DNA from: Arenicella xantha | Lineage (GTDB): Bacteria > Pseudomonadota > Gammaproteobacteria > Arenicellales > Arenicellaceae | DNA length: 64,000 nucleotides | Direction of reading: 5' to 3' | Assembly: GCF_003315245.1 (NCBI RefSeq) | Contig: NZ_QNRT01000003.1 | Span: 1-64,000 of the forward strand | In this document: one piece after another, positions 36,125-45,815 of the stretch | How positions within the stretch are numbered: the stretch's first letter is position 1 | Layout: every line of letters begins with the position of its first letter | Notes under the pieces: generated by a model | The model's input: the letters and a program-made list of their open reading frames with translations, nothing else | Database searches by the model: none | What the model was told of the DNA's origin: nothing | Position numbers and translations under genes: made by a program

Positions 36125-36895
36125 ATGACTGATAATAAACGACAAGGGCTATCTGAGGGTACGTTGCATGAGCAGTTGACTGATTCGAGTAAGTCAGCGT
36201 TTGCGCGCTACCAAGATTTGGCGTTAGGCTCTGGGAGTCTGTGGTACCTGATTAAATATGAACTGATCATGTTATTTAGTTCATGGGTTCCTGGCGCGCT
36301 CGGCTTAGTCCTCAGAAAGTTTTTATACCCTCGTATCCTGAAATCGGTCGGTCGCAACGTAGTTTTTGGACAAGGTGTGACAATTCGGCATGGTAATAAA
36401 ATCGTTATCGATGATGGTGTCATCATTGATGACGGTGCTGTGTTAGATGCTAAAGGCGGTGCAAACACCGGCATACAGATTGGCAGCAACACGATTGTGA
36501 GTCGAAATGTAGTGTTGTCGTGTAAAAATGGCAACATCTCGATTGGTGCCGGTTGTACGATCGGCATTAGTACTTTAGTGCACGCCATGGAAGGCAGTGA
36601 CGTGGTGATGGGCGATGAAGTATTGATCGGAGCCTTTAGTTACTTTATTGGCAGCGGCCCGTATATTACAAACAGTTTATCGTTACCGTTCAAGAAGCAG
36701 GGGATGCGTCCTTTGGGTGGTATTCAGATTGCCAGTAATGTCTGGTTCGGTAGTCACGTACAAGTGCTAGACGGCGTAAGTATTGGCACTGGTAGCATTA
36801 TCGGGGCGAGTACAGTCGTCAATAAAAATGTTGCTGATTATGATGTCGTGGCAGGCGTGCCGATGCGGTTACTGAAGAACCGGCAAGCCGGCTAG
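36125..36895 (+). CDS. Hexapeptide-repeat acyltransferase
   Basis: Protein of 256 residues: a hydrophobic stretch near 40-60, then left-handed beta-helix hexapeptides (VVFGQGVTI, IGAGCTIG, IGTGSIIGASTVV) ending VVAGVPMRLLK, typical of WcaF/LpxA-fold O-acetyltransferases. Likely acetylates a polysaccharide or lipid sugar. ATG at 36125. Confidence 0.85.
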   Translation: MTDNKRQGLSEGTLHEQLTDSSKSAFARYQDLALGSGSLWYLIKYELIMLFSSWVPGALGLVLRKFLYPRILKSVGRNVVFGQGVTIRHGNKIVIDDGVIIDDGAVLDAKGGANTGIQIGSNTIVSRNVVLSCKNGNISIGAGCTIGISTLVHAMEGSDVVMGDEVLIGAFSYFIGSGPYITNSLSLPFKKQGMRPLGGIQIASNVWFGSHVQVLDGVSIGTGSIIGASTVVNKNVADYDVVAGVPMRLLKNRQAG

Positions 36896-36993
36896 ACTAA
36901 ACCTTGCATTAAAGTCAGTTACGCAAGTATGTAACAGACTCTGCGTTATGATGTGGCTTCGATTAATCGGCGGCATTGCCAAATTTAAAAGCT

Positions 36994-39129
36994 ATGGTTC
37001 GACACATTCTGCGCATCGGTCTGTCAATAGCGGTCTCGCTGCTGATCTTGGCGCTCTTATTGCAACTTGTCACCTCAGGCCTTCCGGCTCAAGAGCGCCC
37101 CAGTGTGCTTACTGCCTTGCAAAATACCTCGATGAGTTTGGTAATGGCTTATGGCCTGTTAAGCCTAATCGCATTATTTGTGCGTGCTTATCGTTATCGA
37201 TTACTGATTCAATTAAGTGGTTCTGATGTATTGCCGACAATCGGGCAAATGGCAATTGTGACTGGTATTCGAAATATGGTTGTTGACCTGCTCCCTGCAC
37301 GACTCGGTGAGCTGGGTTATGTCGGGCTGCTTAATCGTGGTTATGGCGTTAAGCTTCAGCATTGTATTAGTTCTTTAACCATAGCCATTGCCTTCGATTT
37401 TGTGGCTGTATTAGTTGTGATCGCGTTGATTGTGGGCAAGCAGTTATTTGGCGGAGATCTGCAGGGTTGGGCGTTGGCTGCGATGTTGTCAGCGCTAGTC
37501 TTGTCGTTGGTGGCATTGGCGGGTTTGTTTGTCATCACGCCGTGGTTCAATAGGCTAGTGCAGCAACGAAGTGGGTCGGTTTCAACCACCTCGTTGTGGG
37601 GCAAAGGGCTGTCATTATTAGACGATTTCAGCAAGAGTCTTCAAGCCGTTGGTCAAGCACGTAAGTCAATATTGATCGTCTTGCTGTCAGTCGGCATACG
37701 ACTGTTAAAGTATGCTGGCATGTATTTATTGTTTCTTGCCGTGGCGCTACCAAATTTCGATAGTTTGAACGGTATTCCAATGGAGCACACGATTGGCGCG
37801 TTGATCGGGGGAGAAATCGGCGCGAGTATGCCAATTCCTACTTTTATGAGTTTTGGTGCGTACGAAGCTGGGTCTGCATTGGTGTTTCAATTGCTTGGTG
37901 TGGCGGATCAGGCTGCCGCTGTGGTGACAATGCTGTGTGTACATATCTGGAGTCAATGTATGGATTATTTATTAGGTGGCACTTTACTTGCGCTCTTTAT
38001 TTTTCTGGTTAGGAGGGCGAAAACTGAGTCGCCACTCGAGGCAGCTGACTCGGGTCTAACAATTAAGTCGGCTTCGACGTTGGCGTTGGCAGCTGGCGCA
38101 TTAATAGTTAGTTCAGGGTTTTTAGGCTATCAATTGTGGGCCGCGAGTAAACTGGGGTCCCTGACGCCGCCGCCAGCTGGCGCGGCTGACATTGCTGGAC
38201 AATCCGCTAAAGAGCGCTCGCGAGCTGAGCTTGCTGGGCTACAAGGGTTTGTTGTTTTCAGTTCTAATCGCGATGGCAATCACGATATTTTCAAGCTCGA
38301 CTTAGCCAGTTTTGAACTGACTAAGCTGACAAATCATCCGCATACTGAAACCTACCCGAGAGTGTCATTTGATGGTACTCGAGTGATTTTTTCGCGTGCC
38401 CATCAAGACTGGGTGTCGCAGCGTAATACGGTCGCTTGGGACATCTATCTGCTCGATTTAGTCAGTGGAACTGAGTCTAAGCTGGCTTCCAATGCTACAG
38501 CGCCGGAGTGGATAAGTAATAATGAGATTGCGTATTTGCAGTCAGGTCAGAATGTGATGCGGCTTAATGTTGAAACACTCAAGGAGGCTGCTGTATTGAT
38601 TCCTGGCCTGCATAATAGCTTGCCGAAAAATGCGTCGCTGCAAAACCCTAGCGTGAACGGCGCTAGTGGTGAGGTGAGTTTTACTGGTAGGCAATCTGAT
38701 ATCGGTTCACCGCATGGTCATTGGGGAACCGCGCTGGTTGACGGTACAGGCAATAAAAAGATTGTGCCTATTTTAGAAGGATGTGAGTTAAGGTGGCGGC
38801 GTGATGGCACTAGTCTATTTCAAGTTACTAAAGGCGGTCGTGATAACGACCTACGTATTGTTAGTGTGTCGCCTGACAGTTTAAAAATCGAGCCGTTAAT
38901 CGATTTGGCTGGCGAGTTTAGCCATGAATATTGGCCTATCGAATCAAACGACGGTCGCTATATTGTGTTTGGTGCGAGTCGCGGCAAGAAAGACCATGAA
39001 CACGACGTGGCAGATTATGAAATCTTTCTGTGGAAGCATGGCTCAGACCCGTCTACGGCTACGCGGCTGACCTTTCATACGGGTAACGATAATTGGCCTT
39101 CGGTCTATATTCAGCAAGGAACAGAGTAA
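36994..39129 (+). CDS. LPG-synthase-TM-like / TolB-propeller fusion
   Basis: Protein of 711 residues from ATG 36994 (TTG at 36976 is possible). About residues 1-350 form the LPG_synthase_TM (UPF0104/AglD) integral membrane domain: VRAYRYRLLIQLSG, LLPARLGELGY (the conserved RxGE-like segment) and GGEIGASMPIPTFMSFGAYEAG. A helix near 360-380 then leads to a periplasmic six-bladed PD40 beta-propeller, as in TolB (SSNRDGNHDIFKLDL, PRVSFDGTRVIFSRA). The domains normally occur as separate proteins. Stop overlaps the next gene's start. Confidence 0.83.
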   Translation: MVRHILRIGLSIAVSLLILALLLQLVTSGLPAQERPSVLTALQNTSMSLVMAYGLLSLIALFVRAYRYRLLIQLSGSDVLPTIGQMAIVTGIRNMVVDLLPARLGELGYVGLLNRGYGVKLQHCISSLTIAIAFDFVAVLVVIALIVGKQLFGGDLQGWALAAMLSALVLSLVALAGLFVITPWFNRLVQQRSGSVSTTSLWGKGLSLLDDFSKSLQAVGQARKSILIVLLSVGIRLLKYAGMYLLFLAVALPNFDSLNGIPMEHTIGALIGGEIGASMPIPTFMSFGAYEAGSALVFQLLGVADQAAAVVTMLCVHIWSQCMDYLLGGTLLALFIFLVRRAKTESPLEAADSGLTIKSASTLALAAGALIVSSGFLGYQLWAASKLGSLTPPPAGAADIAGQSAKERSRAELAGLQGFVVFSSNRDGNHDIFKLDLASFELTKLTNHPHTETYPRVSFDGTRVIFSRAHQDWVSQRNTVAWDIYLLDLVSGTESKLASNATAPEWISNNEIAYLQSGQNVMRLNVETLKEAAVLIPGLHNSLPKNASLQNPSVNGASGEVSFTGRQSDIGSPHGHWGTALVDGTGNKKIVPILEGCELRWRRDGTSLFQVTKGGRDNDLRIVSVSPDSLKIEPLIDLAGEFSHEYWPIESNDGRYIVFGASRGKKDHEHDVADYEIFLWKHGSDPSTATRLTFHTGNDNWPSVYIQQGTE

Positions 39130-39914
39130 TGTCGTTAACAGTTAGGGAGCTATTTTTACACCCTTTGAAGTCGGCTGCAGCGATTAGCGTTACCTCGCTT
39201 GATTTTGATCGGCAAGGACCCAGGCATGACCGTCAGTGGATGGTAGTTGATCAAGCTGGTAAGTTTGTTACGCAGCGGCATCATCCCAAAATGTGTCTAA
39301 TTCGCCCGCAAATTGAGCATGGTTGTTTGCTGGTGAGTGCGCCAGAGATGTCACGCCTTGCGGTGCCAGCATCGATTTCGACTAGGCAGGTTACGGTATG
39401 GCGGGATTCTGTAAGCGCCGGTGATTGTGGCGACCTTGCCGCACAATGGTTCTCCGACTACCTTGGGTTTGCTTGCCGTCTGGTGGCTATTGCCCCGCAG
39501 ACCAATAGGTTGGTGGATACCGACTATGCAAAAGCCGGTGAGACGGTTGCCTTTGCTGATGGGTTTCCGCTGCTAGTAGCATCACAAGCGTCGCTTGATG
39601 AATTGAATACCCATTTGGATGACCACATCGATATGCGCCGATTTCGCCCCAACGTCGTGATTGATGGATGCGATCCTTATGCCGAAGACGATTGGCGTCA
39701 ACTGGTAATTGGGGACATCGAGTTACTGCTAGTTAAACCCTGTTCGCGCTGCATTATCCCATCGATTGACCCTGCTACTGGAGTCAAGCAATTGCAGGTC
39801 AATGCGGCCCTTATGGCGACCCGACGCCGAGGTAGGCAGACGTTTTTCGGACAAAATGCTGTGCATCGCGGAGTTGGATTGATTGAAGTTGGGCAGAGTG
39901 TCACAGCGAGTTGA
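39129..39914 (+). CDS. MOSC domain protein, YcbX-like
   Basis: Protein of 261 residues: an N-terminal beta-barrel (VRELFLHPLKSAAAISV), then MOSC core with the Mo-cofactor-binding cysteine in LLVKPCSRCIIPSIDPATG (about 200-218). Related to YcbX and mARC enzymes that reduce N-hydroxylated compounds; the ferredoxin domain of YcbX is absent. Start (TAATG) overlaps the upstream stop. Confidence 0.9.
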   Translation: MSLTVRELFLHPLKSAAAISVTSLDFDRQGPRHDRQWMVVDQAGKFVTQRHHPKMCLIRPQIEHGCLLVSAPEMSRLAVPASISTRQVTVWRDSVSAGDCGDLAAQWFSDYLGFACRLVAIAPQTNRLVDTDYAKAGETVAFADGFPLLVASQASLDELNTHLDDHIDMRRFRPNVVIDGCDPYAEDDWRQLVIGDIELLLVKPCSRCIIPSIDPATGVKQLQVNAALMATRRRGRQTFFGQNAVHRGVGLIEVGQSVTAS

Positions 39915-40002
39915 GCAATGACGTCATCGTTGGTTAGCAAGCTAGTGAGTGAGCTTTCAGTCGTCGTTACTTAGATCTAGTTAGGCACTTCAGGTGTGGT
40001 AT

Positions 40003-41190
40003 CTATTGAGCTTCTGCGAGTTGGGAAGTGTAGACTTGATCCAATTGACGTTGAGTCACGCTCCAAGAGTAGTGTTGTTCAAAGTGCTGAAAATTATTTG
40101 CGGCTAGTTGCTCAACTATTTTCGCGCGGCTACTAAGTTTTAGTAATAGTTTAACCATGTCTTTGCTGGACGCTGCCAAAGGGGTGCCTGTAGGTAAGAA
40201 TTCGCGATTATTTTGCGTGTCGAAAGCCGCAACGGCGAGCCCGCTGGCGAGGTAATTTAGCATTTTTCCACTTCCTTCCCCGGCATTAGATAACTTGGGG
40301 TCAATAGCGATGTCTGCTAGTCGTAGTAGGTTGGGAAGTGTTTCAAAATCTACTTGGCCGGTTAGTGTGCAACTTGATTCTAGCCCATGCTCACGCAGAA
40401 ATAGCCTGAGACTTCCGGTCGGATAGCCGATGATAAGCCAATGTAGGGCCGCTACTTTTTGACAGCCGACTATGACGTCTTTTAGCTCTTGTAGGCCTTT
40501 GGAATCGAGCAGCGCACCTGAGTAAACGATAATGGGTTTGTCGCTGGGGAGCTCATACAGCTCGACCAATTGTTTGCGTCGCCGTGGGTCTAACGGTGCG
40601 CTGTGATCTGCGCCGTCTTGTGCTAGCGAAATCTTGCTGTGCGGAATGGAAAATTCCGATTGTATCTTCTCCAAGGAGTGTGACGACGAGCAAATAATGG
40701 CATCGGCACTCCACATTAGGCCGCGTTCGATTAAATGTGTTGGCCAGCGCAAGTATGGACGTTTTTTAAAACTACCGTGCGCGTCTAACTCGCCAACCAG
40801 GCTACCTTGCATGTCTGCAATTAGACGAATGCCACGCCAAAAAAACAGCAATTTAACGATGAAACCTATCATCAGTCCTTCGTGTAGATGTGCGTGGATA
40901 GCGCGGGGTTTGGCGCGTCGGCATTCGCTCACTGTGAGCCACAGTAATTTCCAATCGGCCCACAGTTTATACTTGCTGGGGCCGGCGGCGGTTTGGGTAT
41001 AATTTTTTATTGGCGTAATGCGACGCGTATCAACGGTAGCCACATCACGGCCATGATGGTAGGTGCATACGGTATTTTCGTAGCCCAGATTGCTCAGACA
41101 CCGAACAATGCCCTCGATTCGAATGTGGCAGCCTCGGTCGGAAAAAAATGGAGTAGGAGCAATATGCAGAATATTGATTTTTTTAGCCAT
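40003..41190 (-). CDS. Glycosyltransferase, family 4
   Basis: Protein of 395 residues: GT-B fold with an N-terminal domain (INILHIAPTPFFSDRGCHIRIEG) and a GT4 C-terminal domain (VYSGALLDSKGLQEL, DPKLSNAGEGSGKMLNYLASGLAVAA). Transfers a sugar to lipid or polysaccharide. The start ATG 41190 overlaps the glpD stop by eight bases; the frame is open further upstream but only inside glpD. Confidence 0.88.
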   Translation of the reverse strand: MAKKINILHIAPTPFFSDRGCHIRIEGIVRCLSNLGYENTVCTYHHGRDVATVDTRRITPIKNYTQTAAGPSKYKLWADWKLLWLTVSECRRAKPRAIHAHLHEGLMIGFIVKLLFFWRGIRLIADMQGSLVGELDAHGSFKKRPYLRWPTHLIERGLMWSADAIICSSSHSLEKIQSEFSIPHSKISLAQDGADHSAPLDPRRRKQLVELYELPSDKPIIVYSGALLDSKGLQELKDVIVGCQKVAALHWLIIGYPTGSLRLFLREHGLESSCTLTGQVDFETLPNLLRLADIAIDPKLSNAGEGSGKMLNYLASGLAVAAFDTQNNREFLPTGTPLAASSKDMVKLLLKLSSRAKIVEQLAANNFQHFEQHYSWSVTQRQLDQVYTSQLAEAQ

Positions 41191-42877
41191 CGTTGTTGCC
41201 CGGTCGCAGTGCCTGTTCAATGCTATTAAGTCGTTTAAGTACACGATTAATTTCCAATTCCTGCTGAGTGTCACTCCACTCAAGAATTGTACTCATGTGG
41301 CCTGCGGCGGCATGTATGCTCTCGGTCGATATGCCAAGCAAGCCTAATGAGGTTCGGTGGAAAAGCACATCGTGAAGGCTTACCGCTTGTTCTTTCTCCA
41401 CGGCCCAAAAGATTTGTCCAACTAGATCGAGGTGATCGTCTGATATTGGGCGTTGCCACTCGGGATGATCTGCGATATACGTGAAAAATGCGTCGAGGTC
41501 GCTGCCGTATTGCATGATTAGGTGTTGAATCGTCGCGGCTGAATAACTTGAGCTGTATTGGCCTACTTTTGCCGTCGAAAATTCAGCTAAGCTTTGGTAT
41601 TGGCTGGCGCGGAGTTTTGTGCGCGGCGGTGTTTTAGTCATGCCGAGTTTTGAGCCGACTAGCTTCATCGTTAGCTCGGAGAGCTTACGACCAGTTGTGT
41701 ATTTGGCTCCGAGTGCGGTAACGAGCCCTTCAACACCGTTGGCAACTTGATGATCGATAATTTGATATTCGCCAGAGCCTTGGTAAACGGTTCGTTTAAT
41801 ATTGTCAGTCTGAAGTGGGTATAAACCGGAGTAGCCTGAAATTAGATCAGCGCGGGTTAACTTTGCACTCGGTAGGCCAGCGTTTACCGCATCTAAAAGC
41901 TGTGAAACATGATCGGCTTGAATGCTCAGATCACCGTTGGGGTTTTCGATTTCGTCGTAACTGGTGCCTATTAGTGAAAATCCGCGCCATGGAATGATGA
42001 ACACATGCCGACCTCCGCGGTCTATTTTGGCATCACTCTGATGTTTGGTAGTGAGGGCAATCGCATGGTCGCTAAGTTGTCGCGTGACGATGTGTGACCC
42101 GACCGCAAAACCGTTTATTCGCGGTGCGCTGGCGGATCTAGGTAGGTCTTGGTTTAAGTTGTCAATCCACGGTCCGGCGGCGTTGATGACTAATTTGCTC
42201 TGAATAGAAAATGTTTCGCCGGTCAGCTCGTCTTTTGCTGCAACCCCAGTGATGCGGTCGTCGGACTGAAGAAAGTGCTGTGCAGATACATAGTTAAATG
42301 TATCTGCGTGATGATCTTGGGCGGTTTGGATGATGGCTAAAACCATTCTCTCACTATCGAGCATATGCCGTTCATAGAACACCACTCCGCCGGTGTGCGC
42401 CTCATTGCTCAAATCACATATAGTATTGAGCTGTGGGGCAGAAATAGATCGGATTGGTGGTAAGTAGTTCTCTTTTGAACCAATAACTCGATTCTCACCT
42501 ATACACAGTAGGCGATAAGCCAGCATGCCGCAGTTTAGAAAAAATTTGCTACGCTGAAAGTCACGATAAGTTGGTACTGCAAATGGCACGGCATTAGACA
42601 AATGCGCTGCAGCGTAGATGTATTCGGCGCGCTCCATTGCTGACTCGCGAACTTTGCCAAATTGCATTTGCTGTAAATAACGTATGCCGCCGTGTAGCAG
42701 TTTTGATGAGCTGGAGGAGGTTTGTGAAGCGTAATCTCCTTTGTCAATTAAGGCTGTTTTAAGGCCAAGCTGCGCACAATGCAAGCTCAGCCAAGCGCCG
42801 CTGATTCCGCCGCCAATGATGAGGACGTCGTATGCTTGCTTGCTGAGTTGCGCAGTATTACGGTTAGAGAAGGTCAT
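41183..42877 (-). CDS. glpD: FAD-dependent glycerol-3-phosphate dehydrogenase
   Basis: Protein of 564 residues. FAD motif VLIIGGGISGAWLSLHCAQLG (residues 19-39), SSSSSKLLHGGIRYL and NAAGPWIDNLN are GlpD marks, with usual length. Oxidises sn-glycerol-3-phosphate to DHAP, feeding electrons to quinone. It is linked by overlaps to an epimerase before and a glycosyltransferase after it, an unusual context for glpD. Confidence 0.88.
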   Translation of the reverse strand: MTFSNRNTAQLSKQAYDVLIIGGGISGAWLSLHCAQLGLKTALIDKGDYASQTSSSSSKLLHGGIRYLQQMQFGKVRESAMERAEYIYAAAHLSNAVPFAVPTYRDFQRSKFFLNCGMLAYRLLCIGENRVIGSKENYLPPIRSISAPQLNTICDLSNEAHTGGVVFYERHMLDSERMVLAIIQTAQDHHADTFNYVSAQHFLQSDDRITGVAAKDELTGETFSIQSKLVINAAGPWIDNLNQDLPRSASAPRINGFAVGSHIVTRQLSDHAIALTTKHQSDAKIDRGGRHVFIIPWRGFSLIGTSYDEIENPNGDLSIQADHVSQLLDAVNAGLPSAKLTRADLISGYSGLYPLQTDNIKRTVYQGSGEYQIIDHQVANGVEGLVTALGAKYTTGRKLSELTMKLVGSKLGMTKTPPRTKLRASQYQSLAEFSTAKVGQYSSSYSAATIQHLIMQYGSDLDAFFTYIADHPEWQRPISDDHLDLVGQIFWAVEKEQAVSLHDVLFHRTSLGLLGISTESIHAAAGHMSTILEWSDTQQELEINRVLKRLNSIEQALRPGNNDG

Positions 42878-43856
42878 TGTCCTGGTACCACTTAATCGTT
42901 CTCTTGACGCCTTCGCGAGTGCTGATTTTTGGCTGGTAACCGATCATCTCTCGAGCTTTACTGTTGTCGAATGCACGTGACTTAACAAAAAATTCTACGC
43001 GTCGAGTATGTAAAGGTGGATCTATGCCGAGCGGGCGACATAGTGCTTCACAGGCTTTCGCTGCCAGCATGAGTGGCCCGATCGGTGGCGCGAAGGTCGG
43101 AGCTTTAACACCGAGTTGCGAGGCTATTGTCGCAGCTAAGTCTTTTAACGTGCCGTATTCGTTAGAACACAAAATAAAGCGTTGGCCGAGCGCGTTTGGG
43201 TGCTCTCCGCATAAAATTATGCCGTCGGTGAGGTCATCAATGTAGGACAGGTGGTACAAGTTTGTGCCGCCACCAAACAATGGGAAAAAACCGCGCTTAA
43301 TTTGTTTGAACATTTTAAGCAAGCGCAGGTCGCCTGGTCCGTAGATCGCTCCAGGTCTAAAAATGGAGCCAGGTAAGCCGTCGTCCATGGCTTTAGCAAA
43401 CAGCTGCTCACCGGCTAGCTTGGTGCGCTGATAAATGTCGCCAGGATTAAATGGCGACTCTTCGTTTGATGGAAGTTCCTCGATATCGCCATGCACGCCA
43501 ATGGTTGAGCAATGTACCGTGCGAGCAACATTATGCGTGCGGGCGGCATCAATTACATGTTTTACTCCGCCGATGTTGACGGCCTCATAGTATTCATCGG
43601 GATGTCCAGCGGTGCGGAATACTGCTGCGATATGGTAAATTATTTGTACGCCTTGCGCCGCTTTGCTTACCGCATCAGCATCGGTGATGTCGCCGAAAAC
43701 TAACTCGACCCCGAGCTGTTCGAGAGGGGCGATATTTGCACCTTTTCTCACTAGAGCAACGACGTGGTCACCGCGTTCGACGAGCTTTTTAGCCAAGGCG
43801 CCGCCGGTAAATCCAGTTGCGCCTGTTACTAACACGCGTTTAGAGGGCTGTTTCAT
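42864..43856 (-). CDS. NAD-dependent epimerase/dehydratase (extended SDR)
   Basis: Protein of 330 residues: GATGFTGGALAKKL (13-26), CSTIGVHG and the catalytic YQRTK (about 141-145). Closest in style to the 3-beta-HSD / dihydroflavonol-reductase group of sugar- or lipid-modifying SDRs. First gene of the three-gene minus-strand operon with glpD and the glycosyltransferase (14-base overlap). Confidence 0.88.
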   Translation of the reverse strand: MKQPSKRVLVTGATGFTGGALAKKLVERGDHVVALVRKGANIAPLEQLGVELVFGDITDADAVSKAAQGVQIIYHIAAVFRTAGHPDEYYEAVNIGGVKHVIDAARTHNVARTVHCSTIGVHGDIEELPSNEESPFNPGDIYQRTKLAGEQLFAKAMDDGLPGSIFRPGAIYGPGDLRLLKMFKQIKRGFFPLFGGGTNLYHLSYIDDLTDGIILCGEHPNALGQRFILCSNEYGTLKDLAATIASQLGVKAPTFAPPIGPLMLAAKACEALCRPLGIDPPLHTRRVEFFVKSRAFDNSKAREMIGYQPKISTREGVKRTIKWYQDNDLL

Positions 43857-43942
43857 ATGTCTTAATCAGTCAATAAATTTGATTGCGATGATCCGGGCAA
43901 AATTCATCTATTTAGGTGATAGGCAGCTACCGGTTGGCTAAG

Positions 43943-44044
43943 TATAGTAAGCACTCCTCTGCCACCGAGTCAGGCATGGGGAAGAGCCAAAAGATGGAAC
44001 TCATTCAGCCTTTGAATGCTCCCCAAGGAGGGGGTTTTTTCCAT
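43943..44044 (+). ncRNA. Candidate small RNA with intrinsic terminator
   Basis: Both neighbouring genes lie on the minus strand, yet the plus strand carries a TATAGT -10-like hexamer at 43943-43948, a CATTC/GAATG stem at 44002-44018, and a GC-rich CCCC-AAGGA-GGGG stem followed by six T at 44021-44040. Together these outline a transcript of about 90 bases. GGGG at 43978-43981 could also pair with the terminator's CCCC. A short frame also exists but has no family match. No -35 consensus is visible. Confidence 0.35.
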
Positions 44045-44170
44045 TCAACCCGATTGCCTTTTCATTCAGTTTTTTACTTATTTGTTATTCGCTTACTTGA
44101 AGTGAGCCTTGCTTGAGTGGCAGCGAGACATTAAAGCCTCATGGCCTCCTCAAGCACGACTTGCGGTAGG

Positions 44171-44779
44171 CTATTCGCTAATTTCAACCGACTGGATTAC
44201 CACGTCTTCAACGGGCACATCGGCAAACTGGCCTGAACGCCCAGTTTGAACGAGTTCAATCGCATCCACGACCTCTTGACCGGCAACGACTTTGCCAAAT
44301 ACAGCGTAGCCCCAACCTTGTGATGTTTCGCTTGAAAAGTTTAGGAAGTCATTGTCTTTGGTGTTAATGAAAAACTGTGCACTCGCAGAGTGTGGGTCGC
44401 CGGTGCGCGCCATAGCCACGGTGTATTTTTCGTTTAAAAGACCGTTGTTTGCTTCATTCTTGATCGGTGCATTGGTTGGTTTCTGACGCATGCCTGGTTC
44501 AAAACCGCCGCCTTGAATCATAAAGTTAGGAATCACTCGGTGGAAAATCACACCATCGTAATGACCGGCTTTTGCATATGCTAGAAAATTCGCAACCGAA
44601 GCAGGCGCCTTTTCAGCATTAAGTTCTAGGGTGATGTCACCTGCGCTAGTTTTTAAAGTAACCATATTCATTTTATTGTTTTGTATTAATTTACTGTCTT
44701 GAGCTTGGCATGCAGAAGCCACGAAGGCGATAGTGCATACAGCGAGAATTGATGCGAATCTTACGCTAATTTTTTTCAT
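44171..44779 (-). CDS. Cyclophilin-type prolyl isomerase, lipoprotein
   Basis: Protein of 202 residues: signal peptide with lipobox VASAC (about residues 20-24), then a cyclophilin domain ([45 protein letters not shown]). The PpiA/PpiB class of short bacterial cyclophilins, here lipid-anchored. Residues following the cysteine (QAQ) suggest outer-membrane sorting. Confidence 0.88.
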   Translation of the reverse strand: MKKISVRFASILAVCTIAFVASACQAQDSKLIQNNKMNMVTLKTSAGDITLELNAEKAPASVANFLAYAKAGHYDGVIFHRVIPNFMIQGGGFEPGMRQKPTNAPIKNEANNGLLNEKYTVAMARTGDPHSASAQFFINTKDNDFLNFSSETSQGWGYAVFGKVVAGQEVVDAIELVQTGRSGQFADVPVEDVVIQSVEISE

Positions 44780-44810
44780 AAGGCTTTCTTGGTTTAGCGT
44801 TGGGCATTGA

Positions 44811-45374
44811 CTAACTTAGACTTGACCCAACAACGATATATTCACGATCTGTGAGTATAGCATCTAACTTAATGTCCCAAGGCTTTGAGATAAGTGAATT
44901 AACCTCTTGGAAATGATGTCCGACTCCAACTAAAAGCGGTCTACGGTTAGCGCGGTGACGCAGTGATTGGAGTGCTCGGTCGTAAAACCCCGCGCCCATC
45001 CCTAAGCGGTTACCCTTTCGGTCAAACGCCACCAAGGGAACTAGAATTACATCTAGCTGATTAATAGAGGCTGCCGGTGCAGTTGGTATTGGCTCGACGA
45101 TTCCCCAACGATTAGTGCGGCGGTGGTTAGCGGAGTAGAAGCGCATAAGATGGCGCGTATAATTGTCAACGCGAGGGAGGAAATGTTGGTGGCAATTGGG
45201 CGTTTCTATTAGTGCTGGCGAAAGTTCGCCATTAAATGGAGAGTAGCTCGCGATACGAGTCGCAAACAGGAGAGGTTTGCACTGCCTAGCTATATTTGCC
45301 ACGTCAAGCATGGCCTGCTTAGACTGTCGACTTGAGAGTGCGCTGCGCTGTTGACGCATTTCACGGCGAAGCAT
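44811..45374 (-). CDS. fthC: 5-formyltetrahydrofolate cyclo-ligase
   Basis: Protein of 187 residues from ATG 45374 (close to the 182 residues of E. coli YgfA); an ATG at 45461 would add 29 residues with no match to the family. [36 protein letters not shown] is the family signature. Makes 5,10-methenyl-THF from 5-formyl-THF. Downstream of 6S RNA and zapA, as in other gammaproteobacteria. Confidence 0.88.
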   Translation of the reverse strand: MLRREMRQQRSALSSRQSKQAMLDVANIARQCKPLLFATRIASYSPFNGELSPALIETPNCHQHFLPRVDNYTRHLMRFYSANHRRTNRWGIVEPIPTAPAASINQLDVILVPLVAFDRKGNRLGMGAGFYDRALQSLRHRANRRPLLVGVGHHFQEVNSLISKPWDIKLDAILTDREYIVVGSSLS

Positions 45375-45539
45375 GGTTCCCGAAGTTATATCGATTAACT
45401 TGAGCGTTTGGTGTCTTTTTTGATGCAACATACGAGACGCCTCGCTGATTGACCAATCCATTGTTAATTTGGTGCGCCGAGGTGTGATTGGCGCAACGAT
45501 AGATAGCCGCCGGGATCAGTCATTGGCTATCTAAAAAAT

Positions 45540-45749
45540 AATGGAGCGTTACCCATCAATGCCGTAAAAGCTTGGTGCCTTGAACCAAAGGTCCAAGTGG
45601 GAGCCTGCAAACTGCATCAGGTGCGCTAGTGGACTGACACGAGGCCAATCTGACCAGCACTCACAACAGCAGTGTGGTTCAGCCCCCGATAAAAAATACT
45701 AGGTTCTAAGGGATTAGAAGCGATCACAAACACAACAGGCAACGCCCGT
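45540..45749 (-). ncRNA. ssrS: 6S RNA
   Basis: Lies between zapA and fthC on the same strand, the conserved ssrS position. A TATAAT box (minus strand, 45754-45759) precedes the start. The ends pair as the expected closing stem: GGGCGTTGCC at the 5' end with GGGTAACGCTC at the 3' end, then a T-rich tail. The internal CTTGGACC-TTT-GGTTCAAG hairpin matches the CCUUGAACCAAGGGUUCAAGG hairpin of E. coli 6S RNA. About 205 nt, slightly longer than the usual 180-190. It sequesters sigma-70 RNA polymerase in stationary phase. Confidence 0.85.
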
Positions 45750-45815
45750 GGGAATTATAGCAGTGTGTGTTGATGATCAGTTAATAACTTCTAATTAATA
45801 TATTACCTTGCTGTG

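Noticed and set aside
43916-44116. 66-codon plus-strand frame over the candidate small RNA
   Set aside because: It contains a terminator hairpin in the middle of its coding sequence, has no ribosome site and resembles no family.
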